Shown: positions 22,601-27,903, counted from the stretch's first letter. The stretch: 64,000 nucleotides of DNA from Candidatus Pantoea gossypiicola (GCF_008632075.1 NZ_VWVM01000001.1:186001-250000); one strand, 5' to 3'. Made by a program: numbers and translations. Notes: a model not told the origin generated them from the letters alone.

Positions 22601-22637
22601 AGATAATGTCTACACGGCCTTGCGTGAGTTCTGCCAT
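4632..22637 (-). CDS. Giant BapA-type biofilm adhesin, 6001 residues, type I secreted
   Basis: A single uninterrupted frame encodes 6001 residues. Residues 1-130 match the BapA N-terminal prefix domain (MAELTQGRVDIISRENGTLL, then DDADGQHSELVFDDGVNPP). A hydrophobic Gly-rich segment (about 136-165) and a GNDGGTDPGTP linker follow. From about residue 182 I count 55 Ig-like repeats of roughly 95-105 residues; most carry GDxxLNxxE near the start, a GSWSV-like core and a DAAGN-like loop. After repeat 55 comes a Ser/Thr/Ala-rich stretch with polar SSDDNS, then a C-terminal module with one RTX-like motif (IDGGAGTDTLVL) and the end LGDVLVQQNLQVHVV, typical of type I secretion targets. There is no Sec signal. 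Known BapA/LapA/SiiE-type proteins mediate cell-cell or surface attachment. The gene heads the locus and ends in its own terminator. Confidence 0.93.
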   Translation of the reverse strand: MAELTQGRVDIISRENGTLLSQTAGGSSQSINLTEPSVVRISGTRDMVTQFERQGNDLVLKMRDGSTVRYQKFFLDDADGQHSELVFDDGVNPPEHALFPQTAEGAELASSSVTPTYESLDSVEPLLLADNTNTSMGVITAGGLGVLGLAGLAVGIGGGGGGGNGGGNDGGTDPGTPVTPGTPAITLNTFAGDDVLDNAEKATDQVLSGTTSNVEAGQIVTVTLGGQTYNATVGADGSWSVTIPAAALAGLAAGTTTIDVSVTNTAGTAATGSLPITVTAADPGTPATPAISLNPFAGDNLLDNSEKTTPQTVSGSTSNVEAGQIVTVTLGGQTYNGTVGADGSWSVAIPAAALAGLAAGTTTIGVSVTNAAGTAATGSLPITVAAADPGTPATPVISLNPFAGDNLLDNSEKTTPQTLSGSTGNVEAGQIVTVTLGGQSYSGSVAGDGSWSITVPAEALSALASGTTTVTATVTNQAGTAASGSLTLTVEAPLTQPGTPVITIDQFAGDDILSNAEKSGEQLLSGSTTNVETGQIVTITLGDQTYSALVDAQGNWSITLLPAQLNALAAGTVAISAVVTNQAGTEASENRAISVDTPVVTGPPAVTVDDFTGDNQLSNAEKAADQTVTGSTSNIEPGQLVTVTLGGQTYSGSVDAQGNWSVTLPSAALSALAAGETTLSVSVSNAAGNTVTGSLPISVEAPVTQPGEPTVTIGQFAGDDILSNDEKGTAQTLSGTTTNIEAGQTVTVTLGGQTYLGTVDGSGNWSVIIPAAALGNLPAGSNAIGVTVSNAAGVTTSETRDISVDAPTTEPGVPALTLNDFAVDNALSNDEKAVDQLVSGTTSNVEAGQLVTVTLGGQTYSASVQGDGSWSVTVPSAALNALAAGTTTLTVSVSNAAGDTATAAQPITVEAPATQPGQATVTIDAFAGDDILSNSEKASDQLLSGTTTNIAEGQQVTVTLNGETFTATVGADGSWSVTIPASSLAALTAGSATLNVTVNDQIGTPVSETRDFLVEASGTAPGTPTLTINAFADDNVLSNDEKLDAQAVSGSTTNVEAGQIVTVTLGGQNYSGTVGADGSWNIAIPADALGALAAGAASLVVTVSNAAGTTVSDTLGIIVEPPVTEPGQPVITIDQFAGDDVLSNDEKTSDQLLSGTTTNVEAGQTVTVTLGDQTYSATVGADGSWSLSVPASALAALATGSATIAATVTSQAGVTVSEDRVIAVEAPAEPGTPTVTIALFAGDDLVDNSEKAVDQTLSGSTSNVEAGQTVTITLGGQNYSALVNPDGSWSAQIPSAALSALAAGTTAITVSVTSVAGALATDSRDINVAPAAGEPGVISISEPVSVDGFLNLQELSSDLIIGGSAVGVNPGQAVQLNFNGNNYSAVVGSNGFWSVTVPTGDLNGITDGVKLISVTATDASGALLTDSAQLNVVTTTLPQITLNESALTDGILNQTEADSDLLIGGSTGKAVAGQLVEVQLNGKTYSTTVNDDGSWNLTLPAADLALLPQGANGLTITAIDEAGNRVDETLNFSVDTLPPNLIVAEVAGGDGILNSTEVAAGVPVSGSGALPGEQVTVSLNNVIYSATVDEQGNWTVDLPPAALQALSDGSSYTLVVTLTDASGNIATQAQTLAVSTQPPVATVTAPGGDGVLTNNELTEPLLISGTGTAGDSVAVGLNGKTYAAIVDENGNWRASVPVADLATLSNQTYPVTVTVTDPAGNSSTQDTDLRVATEAPALTLNPLDADGVINISDAQQPLIVSGTGDEGDIIRVTLNNLTYSAVVAQGGNWSVTVPAADLAGVPNGTQVVSVVATDADGNTTPASSSLIFATTPPLLEVSTPGSDGYINIAEHTQDLTIDGRGGTQGDTVAVTFNGETYTATVDTNGAWSVTVPAAIISQLGDALYPVDVVISDAYGNSSTVASSVTVLAATSPALTIDPVTGDNLVDSAEQLTDILVTGSVTGVPAGQPVLLTINGQSYDGVVQANGSWSVTLPAGSLGAAGDKTFTVAITDVAGNPALPAEGQFTVIATNVPSLSIAPISDDNALNVLDAQSDLILSGGSANLPVNSPISVTLVPGGTLYTTTTDETGSWTLTVPAADLANLAQGNTTVTVSSGDVLTSQTLLVATTPLAEPQINTPFTDGILNTEEASTAQTLTGSVQPGQAVSVTLGGISYPATVAGNGDWSVTLPPDALQALAQGSNPVTVTVSDVAGNSTSISEPLTVDTGVPVLTVNPIATDGIINAAETATDLIVSGTVAPGNSVSLVLNGETYSATVAADGSWTATVPAADLQQLTDGRYDLNVTVTSISGNVATTPLPVTVDTTAPDFSINAPAGDGVLNIAEQAAGFSFSGAGSEGDRVSVTLNGVTYTGTVDADGNWALAVPPAALAGLTNGSSYPVVVTVTDAAGNSSSQNSALTVATTSPPLVVAPVSGDNALSTAELAEPLVVSGSGQNGDIVTVQLNDQLYSTTVGVNGQWTLQIDANDLAALPPGTNPLTVTEINANGNQSSQVVDLNVATSPDVQPVLTVDSSTFAGDGIVTAAEQLQPITVRGSSSNVEAGQQVIISLNGTDYSGVVGASGNWSITLPAGALAELGEGSQTLNVSVINAVGNSASSPLNFSVDNTLPSIALAPISDDNYLNAQELGGTVVVSGSTNGLPDGSIITVLANGTTASTSVAADGSWSLTLPAGTFNGASDGAQTITATASDGSGQQLATSDATLTVVASTLPVATPGVAFNDGILNGEEAVSGGVITGNTGVPGDGQTVIVTLGGTNYSGTVDAAGNWQVAVPPAALSALPQGTTPYTVVVSDVAGNSSQADGSLVVDTLPPVLNFITPSDGIINAAESQQPLTLTGSSEANALIVASFNGTSLSTTADVNGNWSLDLPATVYTGLGNGTYPLTVTASDAAGNATTTSRDLALKVEAGTLPTLTLDAFAGNNVVDGAERLTDQRLTGSTSNVEAGQLVTVTIDGTVYSAAVQASGAWSLIVPAGALAAIADGSASFTVAVSDVAGNTTTSNLTFDINSNASGLAMDAISQDNYLNAQELGQPLIVTGTSANVPEGSLVTLLFNNISYTAQVSASGRWSVIVPAESLTALADGAYTVTVTATDSGGATLSSEAALSVLATLPAPQIVSAFGDGLLNSSDITTSQTLSGTTGVTGDGQTVSVVLNGVTYNGTVDSNGNWQISVPASALVDLPEETLNYTVNVQDAAGNSGSSQGSVTVDLTPPTLSLDPVAGDNSVNIAESTAPIVLSGSSNAEAGQQVTLTLNNQIWTTTVTQDGDWSLTLPAGALAGIPAGAYTLTVTVSDAAGNPVTETREITVATGALSVSINTPFGDGYLNQAETTVSQTLSGSTGVAGAGQTVSVTLGDNDYPAAVDAQGNWTLTLTPAQVQALGEGVTTLVVNASDAAGNSGSLTSAVTVDLTPPPLSINPIGGDNIINSVEVLEAVAISGTASVADAGQTVTVSFQNTDYTTRVLSDGTWQVTLPAGVVQGLADGSYPVDVTIRDAAGNLTTATQTLTRDADSLNLPTLTIGAISDDNFLNQAESLQDLSIGGTSTNLVEGQLVTVTLNAIQYSGTVAADGSWTVIVPAADLGNLPDGDQLLVVVSADTSGNPASASASLVVLASPLVQPTLTMNVVAGDDVINATEATADVAVSGGSTLLAAGTPVTVSFNGTDYSTTIDADGNWTVTVPSAAFINVAPGSTQTFTVTAIDVAGNPAVATQEVSFSTTPPVLADITVSAGDTLNLAESLQDLTINGTTTGGLPVTVTLNNVSYTTTADADGNWTLTIPTADVQQLADGPNAITVSVTDAAGNITTDTTTSLDVAFNTLPALTLNTPFGDSLLNLAETQGAITLSGDSTNLPEGSVVNITVGDLTFTTTTDASGTWTLNLAPLALDALDNGVTQVVVTAADAAGNPAQATADVEILQTPPVSANFAATQFGDNVINISEAGSVQLVTGTSNPVAGQTLSVTVGDDNIPLSVTVDASGNWTASLTPEVIASLGAGEHTLTLTTTDRAGNSITETQTFVSAITPIASPTLDTPFTDGRLNAAEAATDGTLTGTVNSDDPASVAVTINGTVYAATLTDGGTGWSLTLPPAVLQSLPDGTLPVTVTVTDENGNIGSTTGTLLVAVNTLPDVTLNLPFGDGALNAAEAGSEQILSGTTGITGAGQTVSVLIAGFNGDQPLAATVLNDGSWSLALSPAQLATFTSGTHTITVTATDIAGNSDVTALSVVTEVAVPVPTFNTGAFGGDNVLNISEAAAGVTLTGSTGSVGDNQAVSITVDLNGSLYSGSVDGNGNWTVDLPGNALSSLGNGTQILTVNVVDAAGNSASAQLPFTTDLSAPLPAVNPEFLGGYVNSDDVATGITLGGTTGEAGANQTVQLTLGGTTYPATVDANGNWTVPLTQAQLSALPDATYPVTVTATDAAGNSTTINSSLVLDKTPPVLSFTAFTGDNALNYAESIQPQILSGTATGAETGAVVTVSLNTTTLGTAIVDGNGNWSVTLTPEQMATFTPSTTLALAVTDLAGNTATSSVPLTVDLTPPPGPLVTLGTVSGDNIISTQDVAGGVVLSGTSANLGAGGVVTVVVNGQTYATTLDAAGNWSTAALPVTAFGNADGSVAITVNATDGTTPVTVSGNVLVDLTPPALTINAFAGDNQVNGNKSATSQAISGTADVGEAGRTVVVTFNNQTYSAVVQSDGTWSTTVPASAMQALTDGSTPVITAQLADVAGNVTTVTQQVTVDTAAPLVQVDALAGDNVLNAADLAVSQVLTGSAQGAEGQTIGLYLGDAAPIATATVGADGRWSINLEPNVLSGLTDGALVFGVRVNDLAGNQTDATLTVNKVVNSALTLVVDSVFGDGTLSALDTTVAQTISGTATSAGVGATVSVVLGGTTLSASVGQDGKWAIVVPPAVLDLVTDGNLAVDVTLTDAAGNTRTVGETVTAIVDAVPVVGALTGLFGGDNLLNIAEAAAGQLVGGVIQNAAAGSQVTVTFGSKSYSTTVQAGGAWSVSLPGSDLTSLLDGNLTLGVSVRDAAGNVASNSATIGIFTQTPSISLTSLFDDGVLNLADIATGQVISGVVNNVAQGSVVTLSVGNSQLTVTVGAGGAFSATVTPDILGTLAQGNLTVGASVTDAAGNTASTSAGIRVDTLLPTITVNPLFGDGLLNVADALVTQVIGGVVGGAEAGSRVVVSVGSQQFVTATDASGNFNVSLTPALLQGIADGNLTVGVSVTDSAGNTSSTTAGALVGIHNLPKVTLNPLFGDGVLNLAESLVTQTISGTVSGVAAGSSVRLAIGNTTATALVNADGTFSTTVSPAVLSTLLNGNFTVSAAVTDPVGNVSSTSAGVSLGLVQPTLTVNTVFGDGVLSAADLASNQTLSGTSSLSAGSTVSATLNGLTYTTKVVSGGNWSISVPKADLAAITDGSKTVTVTGTDAYGNVANSSGTLSVISQSTPVVAITSLFGDNALSAADVKTAQTISGTASNAEGSVIRVTLGGQTYSTTVSSNGNWSLSVPAANLAAIADGLQTVTASVINGAGSTGSTSASLGVVSHTTPTVSVNSFFGGDGYLNIAEANTAETIRGTSTNAAGGTVTVNVAGNVLTTTIGANGAWSISVPSATLKGIADGSHPLTVTVTDIGGNTATSSSSFTALSHNQPVVGVDPVLSIVGSLLTGLVVQGGSLNAAQGSKVSVTLLLSNGSNGPTLNTTTDALGRYAVNFSPSLLSVGGLLLSLNTLAKVSITDVAGNSYTTTNTLLLGSLLPVTLAATESVALFSVVDDSATVASTSVETQHNSSISSDDNSAHVAVASTLITEADAVTPVSSSETVVASDTAVAAAPAEEVGYTIGGVVITLADGSTAEGASVTGSSGADTVTVSDLNFTHIDGGAGTDTLVLNGEYLNLDLTALGLKVEHVEVLDLGKTGTNSVKLDLNEALTITDKQSDDLLIKGADGSQVTLANSNGGIWEVTGERTVEGRVFEIYHNSALTSENTLGDVLVQQNLQVHVV
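5680..22094 (-). repeat. Tandem array of Ig-like domain repeats (repeats 1-54) within the adhesin gene
   Basis: Repeat 1 starts near 22094 and repeat 54 ends near 5680. A degenerate repeat 55, lacking the acidic GDN/GDG motif, lies just beyond. Three blocks are visible by eye. Repeats 1-11 (about 18633-22094) carry FAGDDxLxNxEK and end in a Pro/Thr-rich linker such as TQPGTP. Repeats 12-47 are diverse, many ending DAAGNS and TPP. Repeats 48-54 (about 5680-7797) carry SLFGDGxLNxAD and SISGTxxN. Repeats 1-3 are nearly identical in DNA, for example the matching stretches from 21393 and 21711, offset 318 bp. Any read-based assembly of this region deserves checking. Confidence 0.85.
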
Positions 22638-23366
22638 TTGTAACCTCTATTCCACCAGATTGGCTAATATACTGAATCTATAAACATAAAATTATTTTAT
22701 GCTTTTAGCCTTCACACATAGTTTCACCCTCTGAACAACAGAAGGCGTCTCAACCTGGTGTATATAGAAACGGCAAAACAAAACTGCGTCACACGCCCCT
22801 GAAAAAGCGAAGCGTGGCGGTATTATTGTTAGATTTAGCTGTACAGACTGACGCGAAACGTAACGGTTCTGACAGAATGATTTTTAGCGTAACCGCGCTA
22901 AAAATCAACGTCAATGTACAGATTTCATTATGATTTAATCTTAATTACATTAGCCATGGCTGAATTTCAGTTTTCAAAAAATGTGCTTTGCCCTTGTTTT
23001 TTCATGCCAATTTATTGCTGACTGTTTCCATAAATGATGCAAAAAGGTTAAAAAACCACCCTTCAGAAAACATGAGACCATAAAAATAAATTTATTAATT
23101 ATGCGATTCAGCCATCATTTATGGCTGGTCCTGCTGAGCAGCAAGTTGTTGAAAAACAGTATTGAAATTTGAGTTAAGTCACGCCACGAAGGGGGTGGTC
23201 ATACCAGGAAAGTTCTGGAAAAAATTCGCGGCGCAGTAAAAGTCGGTAAACTCCCGGTTTTGCCATTTAAACGATGTTACTGCACCACTTTGATAAGAGG
23301 CGCAACGGCCACTGAACTCGCGGCCAGTGCTACACTTTTCCGCTTTATCTTTGATGAATCTGACCT
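22638..23366. promoter_or_regulatory. AT-rich divergent intergenic region upstream of the adhesin and the MFS gene
   Basis: A 729-base non-coding stretch that must hold promoters for the giant adhesin (minus) and perhaps the MFS/rcsD genes (plus). It is clearly more AT-rich than flanking DNA, as expected for H-NS-type silencing targets. Two perfect palindromes are visible: 22685-22701 (CATAAAAT, T, ATTTTATG), about 50 bases before the adhesin start, and 22878-22907 (12-bp arms). The adhesin ribosome-binding site is GAGGTTAC just before the ATG. No gene of credible composition is seen, and no porin gene or micF-like RNA such as lies upstream of rcsD in E. coli. Confidence 0.5.
22878..22907. 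repeat. Perfect 12-bp inverted repeat (candidate operator)
   Basis: TGATTTTTAGCG at 22878-22889 and its exact complement CGCTAAAAATCA at 22896-22907, separated by six bases (TAACCG). No T-run follows on either strand, so an operator or cruciform is more likely than a terminator. The regulator is unknown. Confidence 0.6.
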
Positions 23367-24521
23367 ATGACTGCACTGGACGCTGCACAACAACATAAGC
23401 ATCAGAGCCGCCTGAACTGGGGCACGCGCACTATCTTTCTGATTAATGGCTTAGGGATGTCAGCCTGGGCACCGCTGGTGCCGTTTGCCCGCGATCGTCT
23501 GCAGCTCAGCGGTGCCTCCTTAGGCGCGTTACTGCTTTGCCTGGGAATTGGTTCGCTGGCCGCGATGCCGGTGACCGGCACGCTGGTGGCACGTTTTGGC
23601 TGCCGTCGGGTCATGGGCTTCTCCACGCTGTTAGTACTGCTTATGATGCCGCTGCTGGCCACGGCTGACTCTCATCTGGTGATGGCAGCAGCGCTGATGC
23701 TGTTTGGTGCTGGTCTGGGCATGCTGGATGTCGCGATGAATTATCAGGCCGTACAGGTTGAGCAGGCTGCTGATAAGCCGATGATGTCCGGCTTTCATGG
23801 CTTCTTCAGTCTGGGCGGGATTCTCGGTGCGGGTACGGTGAGCCTGTTGCTGAGTCGCTCATTTACGCCGCTGCACGCGACCCTGGTGGTGATGGCCGTG
23901 ATGCTGTTACTGCTGTTATGGCGACTGCCGGTGTTAATGAGCCAGCGCCTGCATCAGCCCGATCAGCCCTGGCTGGTGATCCCACGCGGCTGGGTCGCAT
24001 TTCTTGGCCTGCTCTGCTTTATCCTGTTCCTGGCGGAAGGGGCAGTACTGGACTGGGGCGCGCTGCTGTTGCTGCAGAATCCGGCGATGTCACCCGCTTA
24101 CGCCGGTCTGGGCTATGCGGTCTTTTCGGTGGCGATGACGCTGGGCCGTTTTAGCGGCGATAAGATCATCCAGCGTTTTGGTCGCTATCCGGTTATGCTG
24201 ACGGGCGCACTGACTGCCGCAGCGGGCATGACGCTGGCTGTCTGGTTACCGTGGCCGGAGATCGCCCTGCTGGCATTCCTGCTGGTGGGCTTTGGTTTAT
24301 CCAATACGGTGCCGATGTTGTTCAATGCTGCCGGGAATCAACAGGATATGCCTGCGAACCTGGCGATTTCTGCCATGACAACGCTGGGATATGCAGGTAT
24401 TCTCTCAGGTCCGGCTTTAATCGGATTCATTTCGCAATGGATCAGCCTCAGCGGCGCATTTTTAATGATCGCGCTGTTGCTGTTAGCGGTAGCCGCCAGT
24501 GCGCGAAAAGTTGCGCGATAA
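23367..24521 (+). CDS. MFS transporter, YbjJ-like
   Basis: The protein has 384 residues with about 12 hydrophobic segments. Between helices 2 and 3 is the major-facilitator loop (VARFGCRRVMG), and a related loop follows the sixth gap (GRFSGDKIIQRFGRYPVML). MMSGFHGFFSLGGILGAGT and FAEGAVLDWGALLL-like stretches resemble the YbjJ/FucP-like branch of E. coli. The substrate cannot be told from sequence; sugar or drug efflux are both possible. It ends 19 bases before rcsD on the same strand, so rcsD may be co-transcribed with it. In E. coli the position upstream of rcsD is held by ompC/micF, so this neighbour is lineage-specific. The ribosome-binding site is weak and a different start is possible. 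Confidence 0.8.
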   Translation: MTALDAAQQHKHQSRLNWGTRTIFLINGLGMSAWAPLVPFARDRLQLSGASLGALLLCLGIGSLAAMPVTGTLVARFGCRRVMGFSTLLVLLMMPLLATADSHLVMAAALMLFGAGLGMLDVAMNYQAVQVEQAADKPMMSGFHGFFSLGGILGAGTVSLLLSRSFTPLHATLVVMAVMLLLLLWRLPVLMSQRLHQPDQPWLVIPRGWVAFLGLLCFILFLAEGAVLDWGALLLLQNPAMSPAYAGLGYAVFSVAMTLGRFSGDKIIQRFGRYPVMLTGALTAAAGMTLAVWLPWPEIALLAFLLVGFGLSNTVPMLFNAAGNQQDMPANLAISAMTTLGYAGILSGPALIGFISQWISLSGAFLMIALLLLAVAASARKVAR

Positions 24522-24540
24522 TTCAGGTACCTGACACGCT

Positions 24541-27198
24541 ATGTTGTATAAGTTTCCACTGACCTCCGGCAATGTCACCCGCTTTTTTGTGGTTTTCAAT
24601 CTGGTGCTGCTGCTGGCGCTGGGCTTTATGGTGCACAACTCGGTCAATGCCTGGCTGACCAGCAAACGCTATGCGATGGACGATCTGGCGCGTGACGTGC
24701 AGAAGCGCATCGACGCCTACCGCTTTGCCACCTGGCAGATCTATGAAAATCTCTCCACCAGTGCGGCAGGCGCAACGCCCGGCAGCAATCTGCAGGAGAC
24801 GCGGCTGCGTCCTGATGTCTATTACCTGGAAAAAACCCGGCGTAAAACCGAGGCGCTGATTTTCGGCTCACACGACAGCAGCACGCTGGATATGACCATG
24901 CGGATGTCGAACTATCTCGACACGCTGTGGGGCGCAGAAAATCCCACCTGGTCGATGTACTTTTTAAATGGTCAGGACAACAGCCTGATTATGATCTCGA
25001 CCCTGCCGCTGAAAGATATGGCGACGCGCTATAAAGAGAGCGCTATCAGCTCAATGGTCGATAGCCGCCGCGCGGAGATGCTGCAACAGGCTAATGCGCT
25101 GGATGAACGCGAGAGCTTCTCGCCGCTGCGCCACCTCGCCTTCCAGAACGACCACTATTTCACGCTGCGCACCACCTTTAATCAGCCGGGCCATCTGGCC
25201 ACGGTGGTCGCCTTTGATCTGCCGGTTAACGATATTGTTCCGCAGAACATGCCGCTGGAAAACTTCCAGCTGCGTCAGGACAGCTCAATGCCTGCCACGA
25301 CAGCCGATCAGCAGGAGGTGGAAAACACCCGCATCACACTGGTTAATCCCAATATTGAGATTACGGCCACCCTGCCCAGTACGTCGCTGCAACTGGTCTA
25401 TCAGGTGCCCATTAACCGCCTGATTATCGACAGCCTGCACAACCTGCTCTGGCCGCTGCTAATCAACCTGCTGCTGTTCCTGCTGTCGCTGGCGGGTATC
25501 GTGCTGCTGCGCCAGCAGTCGCTGCGTCCCAGCGAGAATCAGAGCGCTGAACTCGATTCGCTACGGGTACTGAATGAAGAGATTGTGGCCAGTCTGCCAG
25601 TGGGTCTGCTGGTGTATGACTTTGCCAGCAACCGCACCCTGCTGAGCAATAAGATTGCTGAACATCTTTTGCCTCATCTCAATCTGCAGAAGATTATTAA
25701 TATGTCCGACCAGCATCAGGGCGTGCTGCAGGCCACTATCAATAACGAAGTGTATGAAATCCGCCACGCCCGTAGCGTGCTGTCGCCACATACTCAGCTG
25801 TTTATGATGCGTGATCAGGATCGTGAGCTGCTGGTGAACAAGAAACTGCAGAAAGCGCAGCAGGTGCTGGATCGCAACCATCAGATGCGTCAGCAACTGC
25901 TGCACAATCTGGGCCATGCGCTGAATCAGCCTCTGGAGAAGATGGTGACGCAACTGGTGCAACTCAGCCAGCGTGATGCCGATGAGACCGTGCTGGACCT
26001 GCTCGATGAGAGCCAGGGTCTGGCGCGACTGGTGGATGATATCGTGCTGCTCAACCGGCTTGAGGCACATGACTGGTCACCGGATGCGACCGTCTTTAAC
26101 CTGCAGGAGCTGCTGGACGAAATTGCACTGGAAAGCCTGCCGCTGATGCGTCGCAAAGGGCTGTCGCTGGTGGTGAATAATCATCTGGCGAATGACGAGA
26201 CGCGATTTGGCGACCGTCGCGCACTGCGCAAAGTGCTGACCACGCTGATGCACTATGCTCTGACCACTACCCGCTGGGGAAAAATCACCCTGGAAGTTAA
26301 GGCTGCGGACAAACAGGCCGATAGAGTGATCATCGAACTGGTGGACACCGGAGCGGGCCTGACAGTGGATGAGCTGGCGAATGTCGACTTCCCGTTCCTG
26401 GGCGATACCAGTCAGGATCGCTACGGACAGGCCTCCGGCATGGCGTTCTTCCTGTGTAAGCAGCTCTGCAAGCAGATGGGTGGCAGTCTCGATATCGTGG
26501 CAAAAGCGGATATCGGCACGCGCTATAACATGCAGCTGCCGCTGGTGCTGGAGCAGAAGCACCAAGAAGAAGAGGAAAAGATTCTGGATGGTGTGACCGC
26601 GCTGGTGGAGATCACCGTGGAGGACGTGCATAAAATCGTCTGCCGCCATCTGGAAAACTGGGGCGCGCGGTGTCTGACTCCCGATGAGCGCATTTCCGGT
26701 CAGGATCACGATGTGCTGGTGACCGACGACCCCACAAAGCTTAGCGGCTGGGCACTGCTGCTGGCGGAAGATGAACTGGGTCATCATGCACTGAACGACC
26801 AGCAGTATCGGGTCAATTTCAATCTCAGTAATGCGATGCTCGATGCCTTACTGGCCCTGATTGAGAAACAACTGTCGCATGATGTGATGGATAACGACAT
26901 GGAAGACGACGCGGCCACGCCATTGATGAGCGGCGGCTATTTCCAGCTGTTTACGGAGACAGTACCGGTTGATGTGAAGAGACTGTATACTGAGTCGGCG
27001 GAAAAGGACTACGCCTCGCTTGCTCAGACAGCGCATCGCCTAAAGGGCGTGTTTGCCATGCTCAATCTGACTCCCGGCAAACAGCTTTGTGAAGAGTTAG
27101 AACACCACATTAAAGCGTGTGACGATTCAAACATTACAAATACCACCAGTGATATTGACGCTTACGTCAATCAACTGCTGCAGCAAGGTAACCAATAA
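24541..27198 (+). CDS. rcsD: Phosphotransfer protein RcsD
   Basis: The protein has 885 residues, close to the 890 of E. coli RcsD. Two transmembrane segments (about 20-38 and 300-323, LLWPLLINLLLFLLSLAGIVLL) frame a periplasmic domain. A degenerate histidine-kinase-like region follows; at the H-box it reads LLHNLGHALNQPLEKMVTQL, lacking the standard HELRTP motif, and the N/G boxes are weak. An HPt domain lies at the C-terminus, with the phosphorylatable His at about residue 832 in TAHRLKGVFAMLNL. RcsD relays phosphate between RcsC and RcsB in the inner membrane in response to envelope stress and controls capsule, motility and biofilm genes. Its stop is one base before the rcsB start. Confidence 0.97.
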   Translation: MLYKFPLTSGNVTRFFVVFNLVLLLALGFMVHNSVNAWLTSKRYAMDDLARDVQKRIDAYRFATWQIYENLSTSAAGATPGSNLQETRLRPDVYYLEKTRRKTEALIFGSHDSSTLDMTMRMSNYLDTLWGAENPTWSMYFLNGQDNSLIMISTLPLKDMATRYKESAISSMVDSRRAEMLQQANALDERESFSPLRHLAFQNDHYFTLRTTFNQPGHLATVVAFDLPVNDIVPQNMPLENFQLRQDSSMPATTADQQEVENTRITLVNPNIEITATLPSTSLQLVYQVPINRLIIDSLHNLLWPLLINLLLFLLSLAGIVLLRQQSLRPSENQSAELDSLRVLNEEIVASLPVGLLVYDFASNRTLLSNKIAEHLLPHLNLQKIINMSDQHQGVLQATINNEVYEIRHARSVLSPHTQLFMMRDQDRELLVNKKLQKAQQVLDRNHQMRQQLLHNLGHALNQPLEKMVTQLVQLSQRDADETVLDLLDESQGLARLVDDIVLLNRLEAHDWSPDATVFNLQELLDEIALESLPLMRRKGLSLVVNNHLANDETRFGDRRALRKVLTTLMHYALTTTRWGKITLEVKAADKQADRVIIELVDTGAGLTVDELANVDFPFLGDTSQDRYGQASGMAFFLCKQLCKQMGGSLDIVAKADIGTRYNMQLPLVLEQKHQEEEEKILDGVTALVEITVEDVHKIVCRHLENWGARCLTPDERISGQDHDVLVTDDPTKLSGWALLLAEDELGHHALNDQQYRVNFNLSNAMLDALLALIEKQLSHDVMDNDMEDDAATPLMSGGYFQLFTETVPVDVKRLYTESAEKDYASLAQTAHRLKGVFAMLNLTPGKQLCEELEHHIKACDDSNITNTTSDIDAYVNQLLQQGNQ

Positions 27199-27199
27199 G

Positions 27200-27850
27200 A
27201 TGAATAACTTAAACGTAATTATTGCCGATGACCATCCAATTGTCCTTTTCGGTATCCGAAAGTCTCTGGAACAAATTGAATGGGTCAACGTTGTAGGTGA
27301 GTTCGAAGACTCAACAGCACTGATCAATAATCTGTCTAAGCTAGACGCTAACGTCCTGATCACCGATCTCTCTATGCCAGGTGAGAAGTATGGCGATGGC
27401 ATTACGCTGATTAAATATATTAAACGCCACTATCCGGATCTCTCAATTATTGTTCTGACCATGAACAATAACCCGGCGATTCTGAGTTCTGTGCTGGATC
27501 TTGATATCGAAGGGATTGTCCTGAAACAGGGCGCGCCTACCGATTTACCAAAAGCACTGGCTGCACTGCAGAAAGGCAAGAAATATACGCCGGAAAGCGT
27601 TGCGAAGCTGCTGGAGAAGATCAGCGCAGGTGGCTATGGCGACAAACGCCTGTCACCGAAAGAGAGCGAAGTACTGCGTCTGTTCGCAGAAGGTTTCCTG
27701 GTGACCGAAATCGCCAAGAAACTGAACCGCAGTATCAAAACCATCAGTAGCCAGAAGAAATCAGCAATGATGAAACTGGGCGTGGATAACGATATCGCGC
27801 TGCTGAACTACCTGTCGTCTGTCAGCCAGAGTCAGGTCGAAAGAGACTAA
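27200..27850 (+). CDS. rcsB: Response regulator RcsB
   Basis: The protein has 216 residues, the same as E. coli RcsB. The receiver domain (1-125) shows the acidic pair D10-D11, the phosphorylation site D56 (NVLITDLSMPGEK), T87 region (VLTMNNN) and K109 (VLKQGAP). The C-terminal LuxR/FixJ helix-turn-helix covers about 148-210 (LSPKESEVLRLFAEGFLVTE and KTISSQKKSAMMKLG). I start it at 27200 (MNNLNVIIADDHP), one base after the rcsD stop and preceded by GCAAGGTAACC, not at the in-frame upstream ATG inside rcsD. RcsB, alone or with RcsA, activates capsule genes and represses flagella. It ends at a terminator shared with convergent rcsC. Confidence 0.98.
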   Translation: MNNLNVIIADDHPIVLFGIRKSLEQIEWVNVVGEFEDSTALINNLSKLDANVLITDLSMPGEKYGDGITLIKYIKRHYPDLSIIVLTMNNNPAILSSVLDLDIEGIVLKQGAPTDLPKALAALQKGKKYTPESVAKLLEKISAGGYGDKRLSPKESEVLRLFAEGFLVTEIAKKLNRSIKTISSQKKSAMMKLGVDNDIALLNYLSSVSQSQVERD

Positions 27851-27859
27851 GTTACGTCT

Positions 27860-27890
27860 GAGGCGGTGCAGGCTGCACCGCCTCTTCTCT
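27860..27890. terminator. Terminator between convergent rcsB and rcsC
   Basis: Perfect 11-bp stem, GAGGCGGTGCA (27860-27870) and TGCACCGCCTC (27874-27884), with a 3-base loop, followed by TTCTCT on the plus strand. It mainly serves rcsB and is weaker for rcsC, as no T-run follows on the minus strand. Confidence 0.85.
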
Positions 27891-27903
27891 GCCCTATCCT
27901 GCT

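Noticed and set aside
4632-22637. The regular repeats as a CRISPR or DNA satellite array
   Set aside because: They keep a single reading frame, vary mainly in the way proteins do, and encode Ig domains.
22900-23366. micF/ompC remnant upstream of rcsD, as in E. coli
   Set aside because: No porin coding sequence and no micF-like 3' hairpin with T-run was found.
27119-27850. Longer RcsB starting at 27119
   Set aside because: The extra 27 residues come from the end of rcsD in another frame. The 216-residue form from 27200 matches the family exactly.
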